Below are positions 1-8,054 of a stretch of DNA of 64,000 nucleotides, in pieces. The position numbers and the translations under genes were made by a program. This DNA comes from JBBPYC01 sp965218765 (GTDB lineage Bacteria; Pseudomonadota; Gammaproteobacteria; Burkholderiales; Burkholderiaceae_C). The notes beneath the pieces are model-generated. The model ran no database searches. It was not told the DNA's origin and saw nothing but the letters and a program-made list of their open reading frames with translations. The stretch's first letter is position 1. Every line of letters starts with the position of its first letter. The DNA lies in NCBI GenBank assembly GCA_965218765.1, contig CBDCLU010000002.1:806001-870000 (forward strand). Reading direction: 5' to 3'.

Positions 1-1095
1 CACAGCGGCTCCTACAGCGTCTATCGCGCGCTCGCGGTGGCCGCCGGGGCGTTGAAGCGCGAGCACCGCGCCGACCTGACCAACACCGCCCCCACGCACC
101 CGATCGGTCCCTATCCGCAGTGGAGCGAGCCGGGCCGCATCGTCTCGCTGGACCCCTGGGGTGCGCTGGTCGCCGAGGCGTTCAGCGCCGAACTCACGGC
201 CGGCTACGACATCCGCCCGACGATCGCCGTGACGCAGGCCCACGTGATCCTGCCCGAGGTGATCGAGGCGCTGCAAAAAGGCCGTCTCAAGGCCGATGGC
301 AGGTTTCTGACGAGCGGCGGTGCCGCGATAGTGACCAAGGCCGCGATCGAGCCGGTCTGGTATCTGCCCGAAGTGGCGAAACGCTTCAACTGCTCGGAAA
401 CGGATCTGCGCCGCACCCTGTTCGAGGAGACCGGCGGCATGTATCCGGAACTCGTCACGCGCAGCGACCTCGAGGTGTTCCTGCCGCCGATCGGCGGGCA
501 GACCATCTACATCTTCGGCTCGCCCGCCGATCTGGCCGACACCAACGTCGAGCTGACCGCACGCATTCACGACGAATGCAACGGCTCGGACGTGTTCGGC
601 TCGGACATCTGCACCTGCCGCCCGTACCTCACGCATGCGATCGAGGAGTGCATCCGTGGCGCGCAGCGCGGCGGTGTCGGGCTGGTGGCCTACTCGCGCA
701 AGGAAGGCCGCGCGCTGGGCGAGGTCACCAAGTTCCTGGTCTACAACGCGCGCAAACGGCAAGTCGGCGGCGACACCGCGGACCAGTACTTCGCACGCAC
801 GGAGTGCGTGGCCGGCGTGCAGGACATGCGCTTTCAGGAGCTGATGCCAGACGTGTTCCACTGGCTCGGCATCAAAAAAATCCACCGGCTCGTGTCGATG
901 AGCAACTTGAAGTTCGACGCGATCACGGGCTCCGGCATCGAGATCGGCGAGCGCATCAACATTCCGGACGACCTGATCCCGGCCGATGCGCGCGTGGAGA
1001 TGGACGCGAAGATGGCCGCGGGCTATTTCACGACGGGTGCGGTGCCGGCGGCGGACGAGTTGAAAAAAGCCAAGGGGCGGGGGTTGGCGGAGTGA
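1..1095 (+). CDS. urc1: URC1-type GTP cyclohydrolase II homologue (uracil catabolism), 5' partial
   Basis: The frame is open from base 1, so the start lies upstream of the window; 364 residues are visible. The protein carries the GTP cyclohydrolase II zinc signature C-x10-C-x-C (Cys codons at 577, 610 and 616) followed by the RKEGRALGE segment that matches the GCHII nucleotide-binding loop. It lacks any DHBP-synthase (RibB) domain and sits next to urc4 and upp rather than riboflavin genes. In the URC pathway defined in Lachancea kluyveri, URC1 is this GCHII-like protein and is needed for uracil breakdown; its exact reaction is not settled. The stop overlaps the urc4 GTG start (GTGA), so the two are translationally coupled. 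A riboflavin role is less likely given the neighbours. Confidence 0.88.
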   Translation, partial: HSGSYSVYRALAVAAGALKREHRADLTNTAPTHPIGPYPQWSEPGRIVSLDPWGALVAEAFSAELTAGYDIRPTIAVTQAHVILPEVIEALQKGRLKADGRFLTSGGAAIVTKAAIEPVWYLPEVAKRFNCSETDLRRTLFEETGGMYPELVTRSDLEVFLPPIGGQTIYIFGSPADLADTNVELTARIHDECNGSDVFGSDICTCRPYLTHAIEECIRGAQRGGVGLVAYSRKEGRALGEVTKFLVYNARKRQVGGDTADQYFARTECVAGVQDMRFQELMPDVFHWLGIKKIHRLVSMSNLKFDAITGSGIEIGERINIPDDLIPADARVEMDAKMAAGYFTTGAVPAADELKKAKGRGLAE

Positions 1096-2417
1096 CGCGG
1101 CCGGCAACCGCAGCGCACCCAGACGCTTCGACAAGCACGAATGCCGCTAGTGCTTCTGTAGCGCTCCCCGCAGATACAGCAAGCGCTGCAGCCCGACTGC
1201 GCACGACAAACGCGGTGCGCGAACGGGCCTGGGCCCTGCTGGCACGTGCGCGCCGCGGCGAATCCGACTGGTTCACGATCGACGATGGCCGGCTCGCCGA
1301 GGCGACCCGGCTGACGGTCGACGTGACCCGCAGGCGTTATCCGGACAACAACATTCCGTTTCACAGCCGCTGGCGCCATTTCCAGGCGGGCGGGGTCGAC
1401 CGGCTGGCCGAGCTCGCGCGCCTGCTGGGCCCGCGAGTGTCGCCGCGCGACCACACCCGCGCGCAGATCGATCTGGCGCTGATCAGCGTGCTGCTCGATG
1501 CGGGCGCCGGTCCCGACTGGCGCTATGACGAAGCCGGCAGCGGGCTGCGGTTCACGCGCTCCGAAGGCCTGGCGGTCGCGAGCTTTCATGCGTTCGCCGC
1601 GGGTCTGTTTTCGTCGGACCCGCAGCAGCCGCTGCAGGCCGATGCGGCGGGGCTGCAGGCACTCGATGCGGACCGGCTCGGGGCTGCGTTCCAGGTCGGC
1701 GCCGGCAATCCGCTCGTCGGCCTGGCGGGCCGCACGACGTTGCTGCACCGGCTCGGGGCCGCCACCGCCGCGCAGCCCCAGACCTTCGGCCCGCTCGGTC
1801 GGCCCGGCGGCCTGTTCGATGCAGTGGCCGGCAGCGGTGGCACCGTCGCCGCCGCGATCCAGGCCCGGCAGGTGTTCGATCTGGTGATGCAGTCGCTCTC
1901 CGGCATCTGGCTCAGCGCCAACACGGTGGCCGATTCAAGCGATCCCGCGCTTGCTCTAGGCGACTGCTGGCGCCACTCGGCCGTGCGCGGCCCGGGCCTG
2001 ACCGACGGCTGGATGCCGTTTCACAAGCTGTCGCAGTGGCTCACCTATTCGCTGCTGGAGCCGTTTCAGTGGGCGGGCATTCAGATCGGCGGGCTCGACG
2101 CGCTGACCGGCCTGCCCGAATACCGCAACGGCGGCCTGTTCCTCGACTGCGGCGTGATCCGGCCGAAGGACCCGATGGCGTTCGAGCGCAGCTGGAAGGT
2201 CGGCGACGAATTCATCGTCGAATGGCGCGCGCTGACCGTCGCGTTGCTGGATGAACTGGCCGTGCAGGTCCGCGAGCAGATGAAGCTCGACAATGCCGCC
2301 CTGCCGCTCGCTGCGATCCTCGAAGGCGGCACCTGGGCCGCGGGGCGTGAATTGGCACAGCGCTTGCGTGACGGTGCACCACCGCTGAAGATCGAAAGCG
2401 ACGGGACCGTGTTCTAG
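1092..2417 (+). CDS. urc4: URC4/urg3 family protein (DUF1688), uracil catabolism
   Basis: A 441-residue protein of the DUF1688 (URC4/urg3) family, recognisable from the WFTIDDGRLAE segment and the C-terminal stretch GGLFLDCGVIRPKDP. URC4 is required for uracil degradation in yeasts and occurs in bacteria beside URC1 and a uracil phosphoribosyltransferase, as here; its chemistry is unknown. The GTG start at 1092 overlaps the preceding stop by four bases and is chosen for that coupling. Residues about 14-36 are Ala/Ser/Thr-rich and look foreign to the family; they correspond to a degenerate copy of a dispersed repeat (see 1133-1199). The next gene, upp, starts 52 bases downstream. Confidence 0.87.
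   Translation: MTRPATAAHPDASTSTNAASASVALPADTASAAARLRTTNAVRERAWALLARARRGESDWFTIDDGRLAEATRLTVDVTRRRYPDNNIPFHSRWRHFQAGGVDRLAELARLLGPRVSPRDHTRAQIDLALISVLLDAGAGPDWRYDEAGSGLRFTRSEGLAVASFHAFAAGLFSSDPQQPLQADAAGLQALDADRLGAAFQVGAGNPLVGLAGRTTLLHRLGAATAAQPQTFGPLGRPGGLFDAVAGSGGTVAAAIQARQVFDLVMQSLSGIWLSANTVADSSDPALALGDCWRHSAVRGPGLTDGWMPFHKLSQWLTYSLLEPFQWAGIQIGGLDALTGLPEYRNGGLFLDCGVIRPKDPMAFERSWKVGDEFIVEWRALTVALLDELAVQVREQMKLDNAALPLAAILEGGTWAAGRELAQRLRDGAPPLKIESDGTVF
1133..1199 (-). repeat. Degenerate dispersed repeat, family B, inside urc4
   Basis: Read on the minus strand this stretch contains GGGCTGCAGCGCTTG followed by TATCTGCG and a TAGC near the end. The same order of blocks occurs at 3101-3153, 19262-19312 and 57169-57231. 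It lies in frame and encodes a low-complexity Ser/Thr/Ala segment near the URC4 N terminus. The alignment was made by eye. Confidence 0.45.
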
Positions 2418-2469
2418 CCGCGCCACAATGCCGGTCTCGGAAACATCACCAAAGCCTTCGTCTCGCCCC

Positions 2470-3099
2470 ATGCCCCAAGTCCACCTGATCGACCACCCGC
2501 TGGTCCAGCACAAGCTCTCGTTGATGCGCCGCCACGACGCATCGACCAGCAGCTTTCGCACCCTGCTCAACGAGTTGTCGATGCTGCTGGCCTACGAAGT
2601 CACGCGCGACATGCCGATGCAGGACATCGAGATCAAGACGCCGCTGGAGACCATGACCGGCAAGGTGATCGACGGCAAGAAGCTCGTGCTGGTGTCGATC
2701 CTGCGCGCGGGCAACGGCATCCTGGAGGGCATGCTCAGCGTGGTGCCGGGTGCGCGGGTCGGCCACATCGGGCTCTATCGGGACCCGAAGACGCTGACCG
2801 CGATCGAGTACTACTTCAAGATGCCCAGCGACATGCACGAGCGCGACGTGGTGGTGGTCGATCCGATGCTGGCCACCGGCAACTCGGCGATCGCAGCGGT
2901 CGAGCGGCTCAAGGAGACAGGCCCGAAATCGATCAAGTTCGTTTGCCTGCTGACCTGCCCCGAAGGCATCAAGGCCTTGCACGACGCGCACCCCGACGTG
3001 CCGATCTATACCGCCGCGATCGACCGGCAGTTGAACGAGCATGGCTACATCCTGCCGGGGCTCGGCGATGCAGGCGATCGGATATTTGGAACCAAATAG
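2470..3099 (+). CDS. upp: Uracil phosphoribosyltransferase
   Basis: Converts uracil and PRPP to UMP. The 209-residue product matches the usual family length (about 208) and contains the PRPP-binding loop VVVVDPMLATGNSA and the C-terminal GYILPGLGDAGDRIFGT signature. An upstream in-frame ATG at 2428 would add 14 residues without family support, so the ATG at 2470 (MPQVHLID) is chosen. In the URC route (URC6) this step is the entry point, because UMP or a derivative is an intermediate. It is third in a same-strand run with urc1 and urc4. Confidence 0.96.
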   Translation: MPQVHLIDHPLVQHKLSLMRRHDASTSSFRTLLNELSMLLAYEVTRDMPMQDIEIKTPLETMTGKVIDGKKLVLVSILRAGNGILEGMLSVVPGARVGHIGLYRDPKTLTAIEYYFKMPSDMHERDVVVVDPMLATGNSAIAAVERLKETGPKSIKFVCLLTCPEGIKALHDAHPDVPIYTAAIDRQLNEHGYILPGLGDAGDRIFGTK

Positions 3100-3100
3100 G

Positions 3101-3153
3101 GCTGTGGCGCTTGTTCTTTCTGCACATCCCGCTTCATTTTCAATAGCAAACGA
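3101..3153 (+). repeat. Degenerate dispersed repeat, family B, between upp and the binding-protein gene
   Basis: Directly after the upp stop codon the sequence runs GGGCTGTGGCGCTTG, then TTTCTGCA, a GCTTC block and ATAGCAAA. This block order is shared with 57169-57231 (minus strand) and, more weakly, with 1133-1199 and 19262-19312. It is more AT-rich than the flanking genes. Confidence 0.55.
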
Positions 3154-3169
3154 CTTGTCAACGTCTACC

Positions 3170-3174
3170 AGGAG
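3170..3174 (+). promoter_or_regulatory. Ribosome binding site deciding a TTG start
   Basis: AGGAG lies 7 bases before the TTG at 3182. It is the only good Shine-Dalgarno match in front of the signal peptide of the BMP-type binding protein, and therefore supports a TTG start there over upstream in-frame codons. Confidence 0.7.
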
Positions 3175-3181
3175 CATCCAC

Positions 3182-4186
3182 TTGATCCAACGCCGCCCAC
3201 TCCTCATCGCCGCCGGCGCCGCGGCCGTGCTCGCGCTCGTCGGCCTGCCGCAGTTCGCGTCCGCACAAGGCAGCAAGCTCAAGGTCGCGGCGGTCTACAC
3301 CGTGCCGTTCGAACAGCAGTGGGTCGGCCGCATCCACCAGGCGTTCAAGGCCGCGGAAGCGCGCGGCGAGATCGAATACAAGGCGAGCGAGAACGTCAGC
3401 AACGCCGACTACGAGAGGGTGATGCGCGAGTACGCGAATGCGGGCAACCAGCTGATCGTCGGCGAAGCGTTCGCGGTCGAAGCGGCGGCGCGCAAGGTCG
3501 CGAAGGACTTTCCGAAGACCTATTTCCTGCTCGGCTCGTCGGGCCGGCCGCAGGCGCCGAACTTCAGCGTGTTCGACAACTACATCCAGGAGCCCGCGTT
3601 TCTCTCCGGCATGATCGCCGGCGGCATGACCAAATCGAACCAGATCGGCATGGTCGGCGGCTTCCCGATTCCGGAAGTGAACCGGCTGATGAATGCGTTC
3701 ATCGCGGGCGCGAAAGAGGTCAACGGACAAGTCGAGTTCACGGTGAGCTTCATCAACAGCTGGTTCGACCCGCCGAAAGCCAAGGAAGCCGCGTTCGCGA
3801 TGATCGAAAAAGGCGCCGACGTGCTGTATGCGGAACGCTTCGGCGTGAGCGACGCGGCGAAGGAAAAAGGCGTGCTGGCGATCGGCAACGTGATCGACAC
3901 GCAGGCGCAGTACCCGGATACCGTGGTCGCATCCGCGATCTGGAACTTCGAGCCGACTGCGGATCGGGCGATCGAACTGGCGAAAGTCGGCAAGTTCACC
4001 GCGGAAGACTACGGCTCCTATTCGATGATGAAAGACAAAGGCTCCAACCTCGCGCCGCTCGGCACGTTCGACGCCAAGGTCCCCGCCGACCTGAAAGCCA
4101 AGGTGAAGCGCAAGCAGGACGAGATCATGGCCGGCACGTTCACGGTCCGCGTGGACGACGCGGCACCGAAATCGACCGCGAAGTGA
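3182..4186 (+). CDS. BMP-family ABC transporter substrate-binding protein (nucleoside/nucleobase type)
   Basis: Periplasmic binding protein of the Bmp family (PF02608), which with NupABC-type partners imports nucleosides or nucleobases. The TTG start at 3182 gives a 334-residue precursor whose first 29 residues form a signal peptide (two Arg, a hydrophobic core, ASA cleavage site before QG). The mature part shows the family pattern KVAAVYTVPFEQQW and the ISGMIAGGMT-like hinge region (FLSGMIAGGMTKSNQIG). It is followed, with a one-base TGATG overlap, by a nucleosidase gene and then by the ATPase and permeases. The uptake substrate is inferred from context as uracil, cytosine or their nucleosides. 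Confidence 0.9.
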   Translation: MIQRRPLLIAAGAAAVLALVGLPQFASAQGSKLKVAAVYTVPFEQQWVGRIHQAFKAAEARGEIEYKASENVSNADYERVMREYANAGNQLIVGEAFAVEAAARKVAKDFPKTYFLLGSSGRPQAPNFSVFDNYIQEPAFLSGMIAGGMTKSNQIGMVGGFPIPEVNRLMNAFIAGAKEVNGQVEFTVSFINSWFDPPKAKEAAFAMIEKGADVLYAERFGVSDAAKEKGVLAIGNVIDTQAQYPDTVVASAIWNFEPTADRAIELAKVGKFTAEDYGSYSMMKDKGSNLAPLGTFDAKVPADLKAKVKRKQDEIMAGTFTVRVDDAAPKSTAK

Positions 4187-5154
4187 TGCCTCGCTTGCGG
4201 CGTTGCCTGTCGGGTGCGGCGCTGGCGTTCAGCGCGCTGCTGGCCGGCTGCGCTGGTCCCGCTTCAATGACGGCCGGCGGCGAGCCGACCGGCGCGACGT
4301 CGACCGGCGCCCGGCTGGACCCGACGCCACGCATCGCCGTCATGTCCGCGTTCGGCCCCGAACTGGACCTGCTGCTCGCGCAGTTGCGGTCGAGCAAGGC
4401 ATACGACATCGGCGGCGTCACCTTCACCACCGGCACGCTTGGCAGCCAGCCGGTCGTGCTGTTGCTCTCCGGCATCAGCATGGTGAATGCGACGATGAAC
4501 GCGCAGCGCGTGCTCGATCGCTTTCACGTGTCGCGCATCGTGTTCAGCGGCATTGCGGGCGGCGTGAATCCGGCGCTCTCCATCGGCGACGTCACGGTGC
4601 CGGCCCAGTGGGGCCAGTACCTCGAAGTGCTGATGGCGCGTGAGACCGCGCCGGGCCGGTACGCCGCGCCGCCCTGGATGAAGGATGTGACGCTGCCCGC
4701 GTTCGGCATGCTGCACCCGCGCCCGGTAGAAGTGCGCAGCGCCGCGCATGCCGACCTCGAGCGTCGCTTCTGGTTCCCGGTGGACCCGAAGATGCTGGAC
4801 GTCGCGCGCGGCCTGGGCTTTGTCGATCTGGCGCGCTGCACGTCCGCCGCGAAGTGCTTGTCGCATGCGCCGCAGCTGCGCGTCGGCGGCAACGGCGTGT
4901 CCGGCCAGGCGTTCATCGACAACAAAGCGTTTCGCGAATACACGTTCAGGACTTTCGACGCCAACGTGATCGACATGGAAACCGCCGCGGTCGCGATGGT
5001 CGCCTGGAGCAACGACGTGCCCTATCTCGCGTTTCGCTCGCTCAGCGACTTGGCCGGCGGCGGCGAAGGCGAAAACGAGATGGGCACCTTCATGGGCCTG
5101 GCTGCGGACAATTCGGCGAAAGTGCTGCTCGCGTTTCTGGCCGCGTGGAAGTAG
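4186..5154 (+). CDS. Lipoprotein nucleosidase/nucleoside phosphorylase superfamily enzyme (MTAN-like fold)
   Basis: A 322-residue member of the PNP/UDP family closest in motif to MTA/SAH nucleosidase. The conserved glycine-rich FSGIAGGVNPALSIGDV block is present, as are the catalytic-type motifs DMETAAVA (Glu265) and SLSD (Asp288). Unlike the cytosolic enzymes it begins with a lipoprotein signal peptide ending LLAGC (Cys22), so it should be membrane-anchored and face the periplasm. An inserted loop carries two cysteines (Cys218, Cys224) that could form a disulfide. Starts one base inside the previous stop (TGATG). Position between the binding protein and the ATPase suggests it releases bases from nucleosides for this importer; the true substrate is not known. 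Confidence 0.85.
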   Translation: MPRLRRCLSGAALAFSALLAGCAGPASMTAGGEPTGATSTGARLDPTPRIAVMSAFGPELDLLLAQLRSSKAYDIGGVTFTTGTLGSQPVVLLLSGISMVNATMNAQRVLDRFHVSRIVFSGIAGGVNPALSIGDVTVPAQWGQYLEVLMARETAPGRYAAPPWMKDVTLPAFGMLHPRPVEVRSAAHADLERRFWFPVDPKMLDVARGLGFVDLARCTSAAKCLSHAPQLRVGGNGVSGQAFIDNKAFREYTFRTFDANVIDMETAAVAMVAWSNDVPYLAFRSLSDLAGGGEGENEMGTFMGLAADNSAKVLLAFLAAWK

Positions 5155-6836
5155 CGGCAGCAAGGCCCTGGACCAGCGGCGCAGCGCCGGTGCTGCGTCT
5201 GCGCGGCGTCAGCAAGCGCTTCGGCGCGCTGCTCGCCAACGATTGCGTCTCGCTCGATCTCGCGCGCGGCGAAGTGCTCGCGCTGCTCGGTGAGAACGGC
5301 GCCGGCAAATCAACCTTGATGTCGATCCTGTTCGGCCACTACCGTGCCGATGCGGGATCGATCGAGGTGGACGGACGCCCGCTTGCAGCCGGCGATCCGA
5401 AGGCCGCGCTGGCGGCCGGCATCGGCATGGTGCACCAGCATTTCACGCTCGCGGAAAACTTGAGCGTGCTCGACAACGTGATGCTCGGCAGCGAGCCGCT
5501 GTGGCAACCGTTCACGCGCCGCCGGGCCGGCCGCGCCAAGCTGCAGGACGTCGCGCGGCGCTTCGGCTTGGGCGCGCAGCCCGATGCGCTGGTCGGCAGC
5601 CTGTCGGTCGGCGAACGCCAGCGCGTCGAGATCCTGAAAGCGTTGTATCGCGGCGCACGCATCCTGATCCTCGACGAGCCGACCGCCGTGCTGACCCCGC
5701 AGGAAAGCGCGCTGTTGTTCGACACGCTCGCGCGCATGGTCGCCGACGGGTTGTCGATCATCTTCATCAGCCACAAGCTCGGCGAAGTGCTGCGTGTGTC
5801 GCACCGGATCGCGGTGCTGCGGCATGGCCGGCTGATGGATGTGATGCCCGCAGCGGGCACGACCGAGGCCGCGTTGGCGAACGCGATGGTGGGCCACGCG
5901 GTGGCCGCGCCGGCAAGGCGCGCGGCTGCAATGTTGCCGGTAGCGCAGGTTGAAGCCGAGCCGGTCTGCTTGCTCGACGAGGTCCACACGCTCGGTGCAC
6001 GCGACGCGTTGCAGGGCGTGTCGCTGCAACTGCACGCTGGCGAGATCGTGGCGATCGCGGGCATTTCGGGCAACGGCCAGGTGGCGTTGGCCGAGCTGCT
6101 TTGCGGCACACGGCGCCCGAGCGCCGGTCGCCTGCTGCTGGGCGGCGCGCCGTTGCCGGCCCGGCCGGCCAGGCTGGTCGCGCTGGGCGTCGCGCGCATC
6201 CCGGAAGATCGACATGCGGTGGGCGTGATCGGAGACCTGCCGCTGTGGGAGAACGCGGTGTCCGAACGGCTGCGCAGTGCTGCATTTCGCACCGGCCTGC
6301 TGATAAGGCGCCACGCAGCACGTGCGCACGCAGCGCGCATCGTGGATGGATTCGACGTGCGCGGCGGCGGGCTCGATGCACCGGTCCGCGCGCTGTCGGG
6401 CGGCAACATGCAAAAGCTGATCCTCGGTCGCGCGCTGCTGTCGCCGGCAGCCCGTCCATGCGAGCGTGCGGCAGGCGACCATCGCGAGGCCGCTGCCGAT
6501 GCGGCCCGCTCGCCCCCGCGCCTGATCGTGGCGCACCAGCCGACCTGGGGTCTGGACATCGGTGCCGTCGCGTATGTGCAGCAGCAGCTGCTCGCTGCTC
6601 GCGATGCCGGCGCGGCGGTGCTGCTGATCTCCGACGACCTCGACGAGGTGCTGCTGCTGGGAGACCGCGTCGCGGTGCTGCATGCAGGCCGTCTCAGCCA
6701 GCCGCGCCCGGCCGATGGGTGGACCCGTGAAGCGATCGGCCTCGCAATGGTCGGCGCTGGCGACCCGGCCGTCGCTGGCAGCCTCGGCAGCAGAGCCAGT
6801 GGGCCTGCGCTGCCTGACGAGGCAGTGCGCGCATGA
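5145..6836 (+). CDS. Nucleoside-type ABC transporter ATPase, two fused nucleotide-binding domains
   Basis: A 563-residue tandem ABC ATPase of the sugar/nucleoside class (YufO/NupA-like). Domain 1 has Walker A GENGAGKST (residues 49-57), signature LSVGE (153-157) and Walker B ILILDEPT. Domain 2 has the degenerate Walker A GISGNGQ, signature LSGGN (about 417) and Walker B LIVAHQPTWGLD. Between the second signature and Walker B there is an extra stretch of about 20 residues (about 433-459, bases 6441-6520), Ala/Arg-rich and unlike the family. The GTG start at 5145 overlaps the previous gene by ten bases. It powers the permeases encoded next (ATGA overlap at 6833). Confidence 0.93.
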   Translation: MEVAAARPWTSGAAPVLRLRGVSKRFGALLANDCVSLDLARGEVLALLGENGAGKSTLMSILFGHYRADAGSIEVDGRPLAAGDPKAALAAGIGMVHQHFTLAENLSVLDNVMLGSEPLWQPFTRRRAGRAKLQDVARRFGLGAQPDALVGSLSVGERQRVEILKALYRGARILILDEPTAVLTPQESALLFDTLARMVADGLSIIFISHKLGEVLRVSHRIAVLRHGRLMDVMPAAGTTEAALANAMVGHAVAAPARRAAAMLPVAQVEAEPVCLLDEVHTLGARDALQGVSLQLHAGEIVAIAGISGNGQVALAELLCGTRRPSAGRLLLGGAPLPARPARLVALGVARIPEDRHAVGVIGDLPLWENAVSERLRSAAFRTGLLIRRHAARAHAARIVDGFDVRGGGLDAPVRALSGGNMQKLILGRALLSPAARPCERAAGDHREAAADAARSPPRLIVAHQPTWGLDIGAVAYVQQQLLAARDAGAAVLLISDDLDEVLLLGDRVAVLHAGRLSQPRPADGWTREAIGLAMVGAGDPAVAGSLGSRASGPALPDEAVRA

Positions 6837-7894
6837 GGCTGGAAAAACGCCAGGCCGTCTCGCACACGGCGCAGCTGCTGGCACCGTTCGGCGCAGTCGC
6901 TTTCACGTTCGCGGTCGCCGGCCTGCTGGTGCTCTGGGCCGGACAGCCGGTCGCCCGCACCTACGCGTTGCTGATCGAGGGCGGCTTCGGCTCGGTGTTC
7001 GCGTTCAGCGAGACCTTGACCCGCGCGATCCCGCTGGCGCTGACGGGCTTGTCCGCCGCCGTCGCGTTTCGCGCGCGGCTGTTCAACATCGGCGCCGAAG
7101 GCCAGCTATATGCGGGCGCGATCGCAGCGATCGCGGTCGGTGGCATGCACGGCGCGGGCAGCCTGGACTGGCCGAGCTGGCTGCTGTTTCCTGCCATGAT
7201 GGCTGCCGCTGCGCTGGCTGGCGCGTTGCTGCTGCTCGGCCCCGCGCTGATGAAAGCCCAGCTCGGCGTCGATGAAGTCGTCACCACCTTGCTGCTGAAC
7301 TTCATCGTGCTGCTGGCCGTCGGTGCACTGCTCGACGGGCCCATGAAGGACCCGCTGGGCATGGGCTGGCCGCGCAGCGTCGGGCTGCAGTCGGAACTGG
7401 AGCTGACCCGGCTGATCGCGCAGACGCGCGTGCACACCGGGCTGCTCTGGGCCGTGCTGCTGGCGCTCGGCTGCTGGGCGCTGCTGAAGTTCACGGTGCT
7501 CGGCTTCGACATCCGCGCGGTCGGCGCGAATGCGCGCGCGGCGGCGTTTGCCGGGGTCGGCACCACGCGCACCATCGTGCTGGTGGCGCTGCTGTCGGGC
7601 GGACTGGCCGGGCTGGCGGGAGCGATCGAGGTGGCCGGCCGCACCAGCTACGTCACGCTCGACATGTCGCCCGGCTACGGGTACAGCGGCATCGTGATCG
7701 CGATGCTCGCGGGGCTGCATCCGATCGGCGTGCTGGCGGCTGCCGTGTTCGTAGCGGGCGTGCTGGTGGGCGCGGACAGCATGAGCCGTGCGATCGGTGT
7801 GCCGACCTACATCGCGGACGTGATCGTCGCGGCTTCGCTGATTTCGGTGCTGGTGGCGATGCTGCTGGCGAGCTATCGCATCCGATGGAGGTAG
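6833..7894 (+). CDS. Nucleoside-type ABC transporter permease (first)
   Basis: A 353-residue integral membrane protein of the BPD_transp_2 family, with about nine or ten hydrophobic segments and the cytoplasmic-loop motif NIGAEGQLYAGA typical of BMP-type nucleoside importers (YufP/NupB). The ATG overlaps the ATPase stop (ATGA). Its TAG stop codon is the first three bases of a dispersed repeat (7892-7993). Forms the channel with the second permease. Confidence 0.93.
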   Translation: MRLEKRQAVSHTAQLLAPFGAVAFTFAVAGLLVLWAGQPVARTYALLIEGGFGSVFAFSETLTRAIPLALTGLSAAVAFRARLFNIGAEGQLYAGAIAAIAVGGMHGAGSLDWPSWLLFPAMMAAAALAGALLLLGPALMKAQLGVDEVVTTLLLNFIVLLAVGALLDGPMKDPLGMGWPRSVGLQSELELTRLIAQTRVHTGLLWAVLLALGCWALLKFTVLGFDIRAVGANARAAAFAGVGTTRTIVLVALLSGGLAGLAGAIEVAGRTSYVTLDMSPGYGYSGIVIAMLAGLHPIGVLAAAVFVAGVLVGADSMSRAIGVPTYIADVIVAASLISVLVAMLLASYRIRWR

Positions 7895-7993
7895 AGCCCA
7901 CCCCCAGGCTCCACTCCCTTCGGTCGGCTCTCGCCTTCCCCCTTGCAGGGGCCGGCGCCTGCGGCCTGGCAAAGGCAACTCCGCGGTGCTGGA
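7892..7993 (+). repeat. Dispersed GC-rich repeat, family A, copy 1
   Basis: Starts TAGAGCCCACCCCC at the stop codon of the upstream permease gene. It continues with CGGTCGGCTCTCG, CCCCCTTGCAGGGG, GGCGCCTGCGGCCTGGC and ends near GCTGGA. A second copy with the same blocks in the same order lies at 21633-21738 on the other strand. The CCCCCTTGCAGGGG core can form a hairpin. It fills most of the gap between the two permease genes. Confidence 0.85.
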
Positions 7994-8054
7994 ATGGTAC
8001 TGGACGGGTCCGCGCGCTGGGCGCAAATTGCTCAGTTCTGCATCCCTGAAATCC

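Noticed and set aside
1..1095. Riboflavin biosynthesis RibA
   Set aside because: The GCHII zinc motif is there, but the neighbours are urc4 and upp, and there is no RibB domain or other riboflavin gene nearby; the URC1 assignment fits better.
5310..6884. Long minus-strand open frame opposite the ABC ATPase
   Set aside because: It is an antisense shadow of the ATPase gene, caused by high GC; no homology, no ribosome site, and composition rich in Arg, Gln and His.
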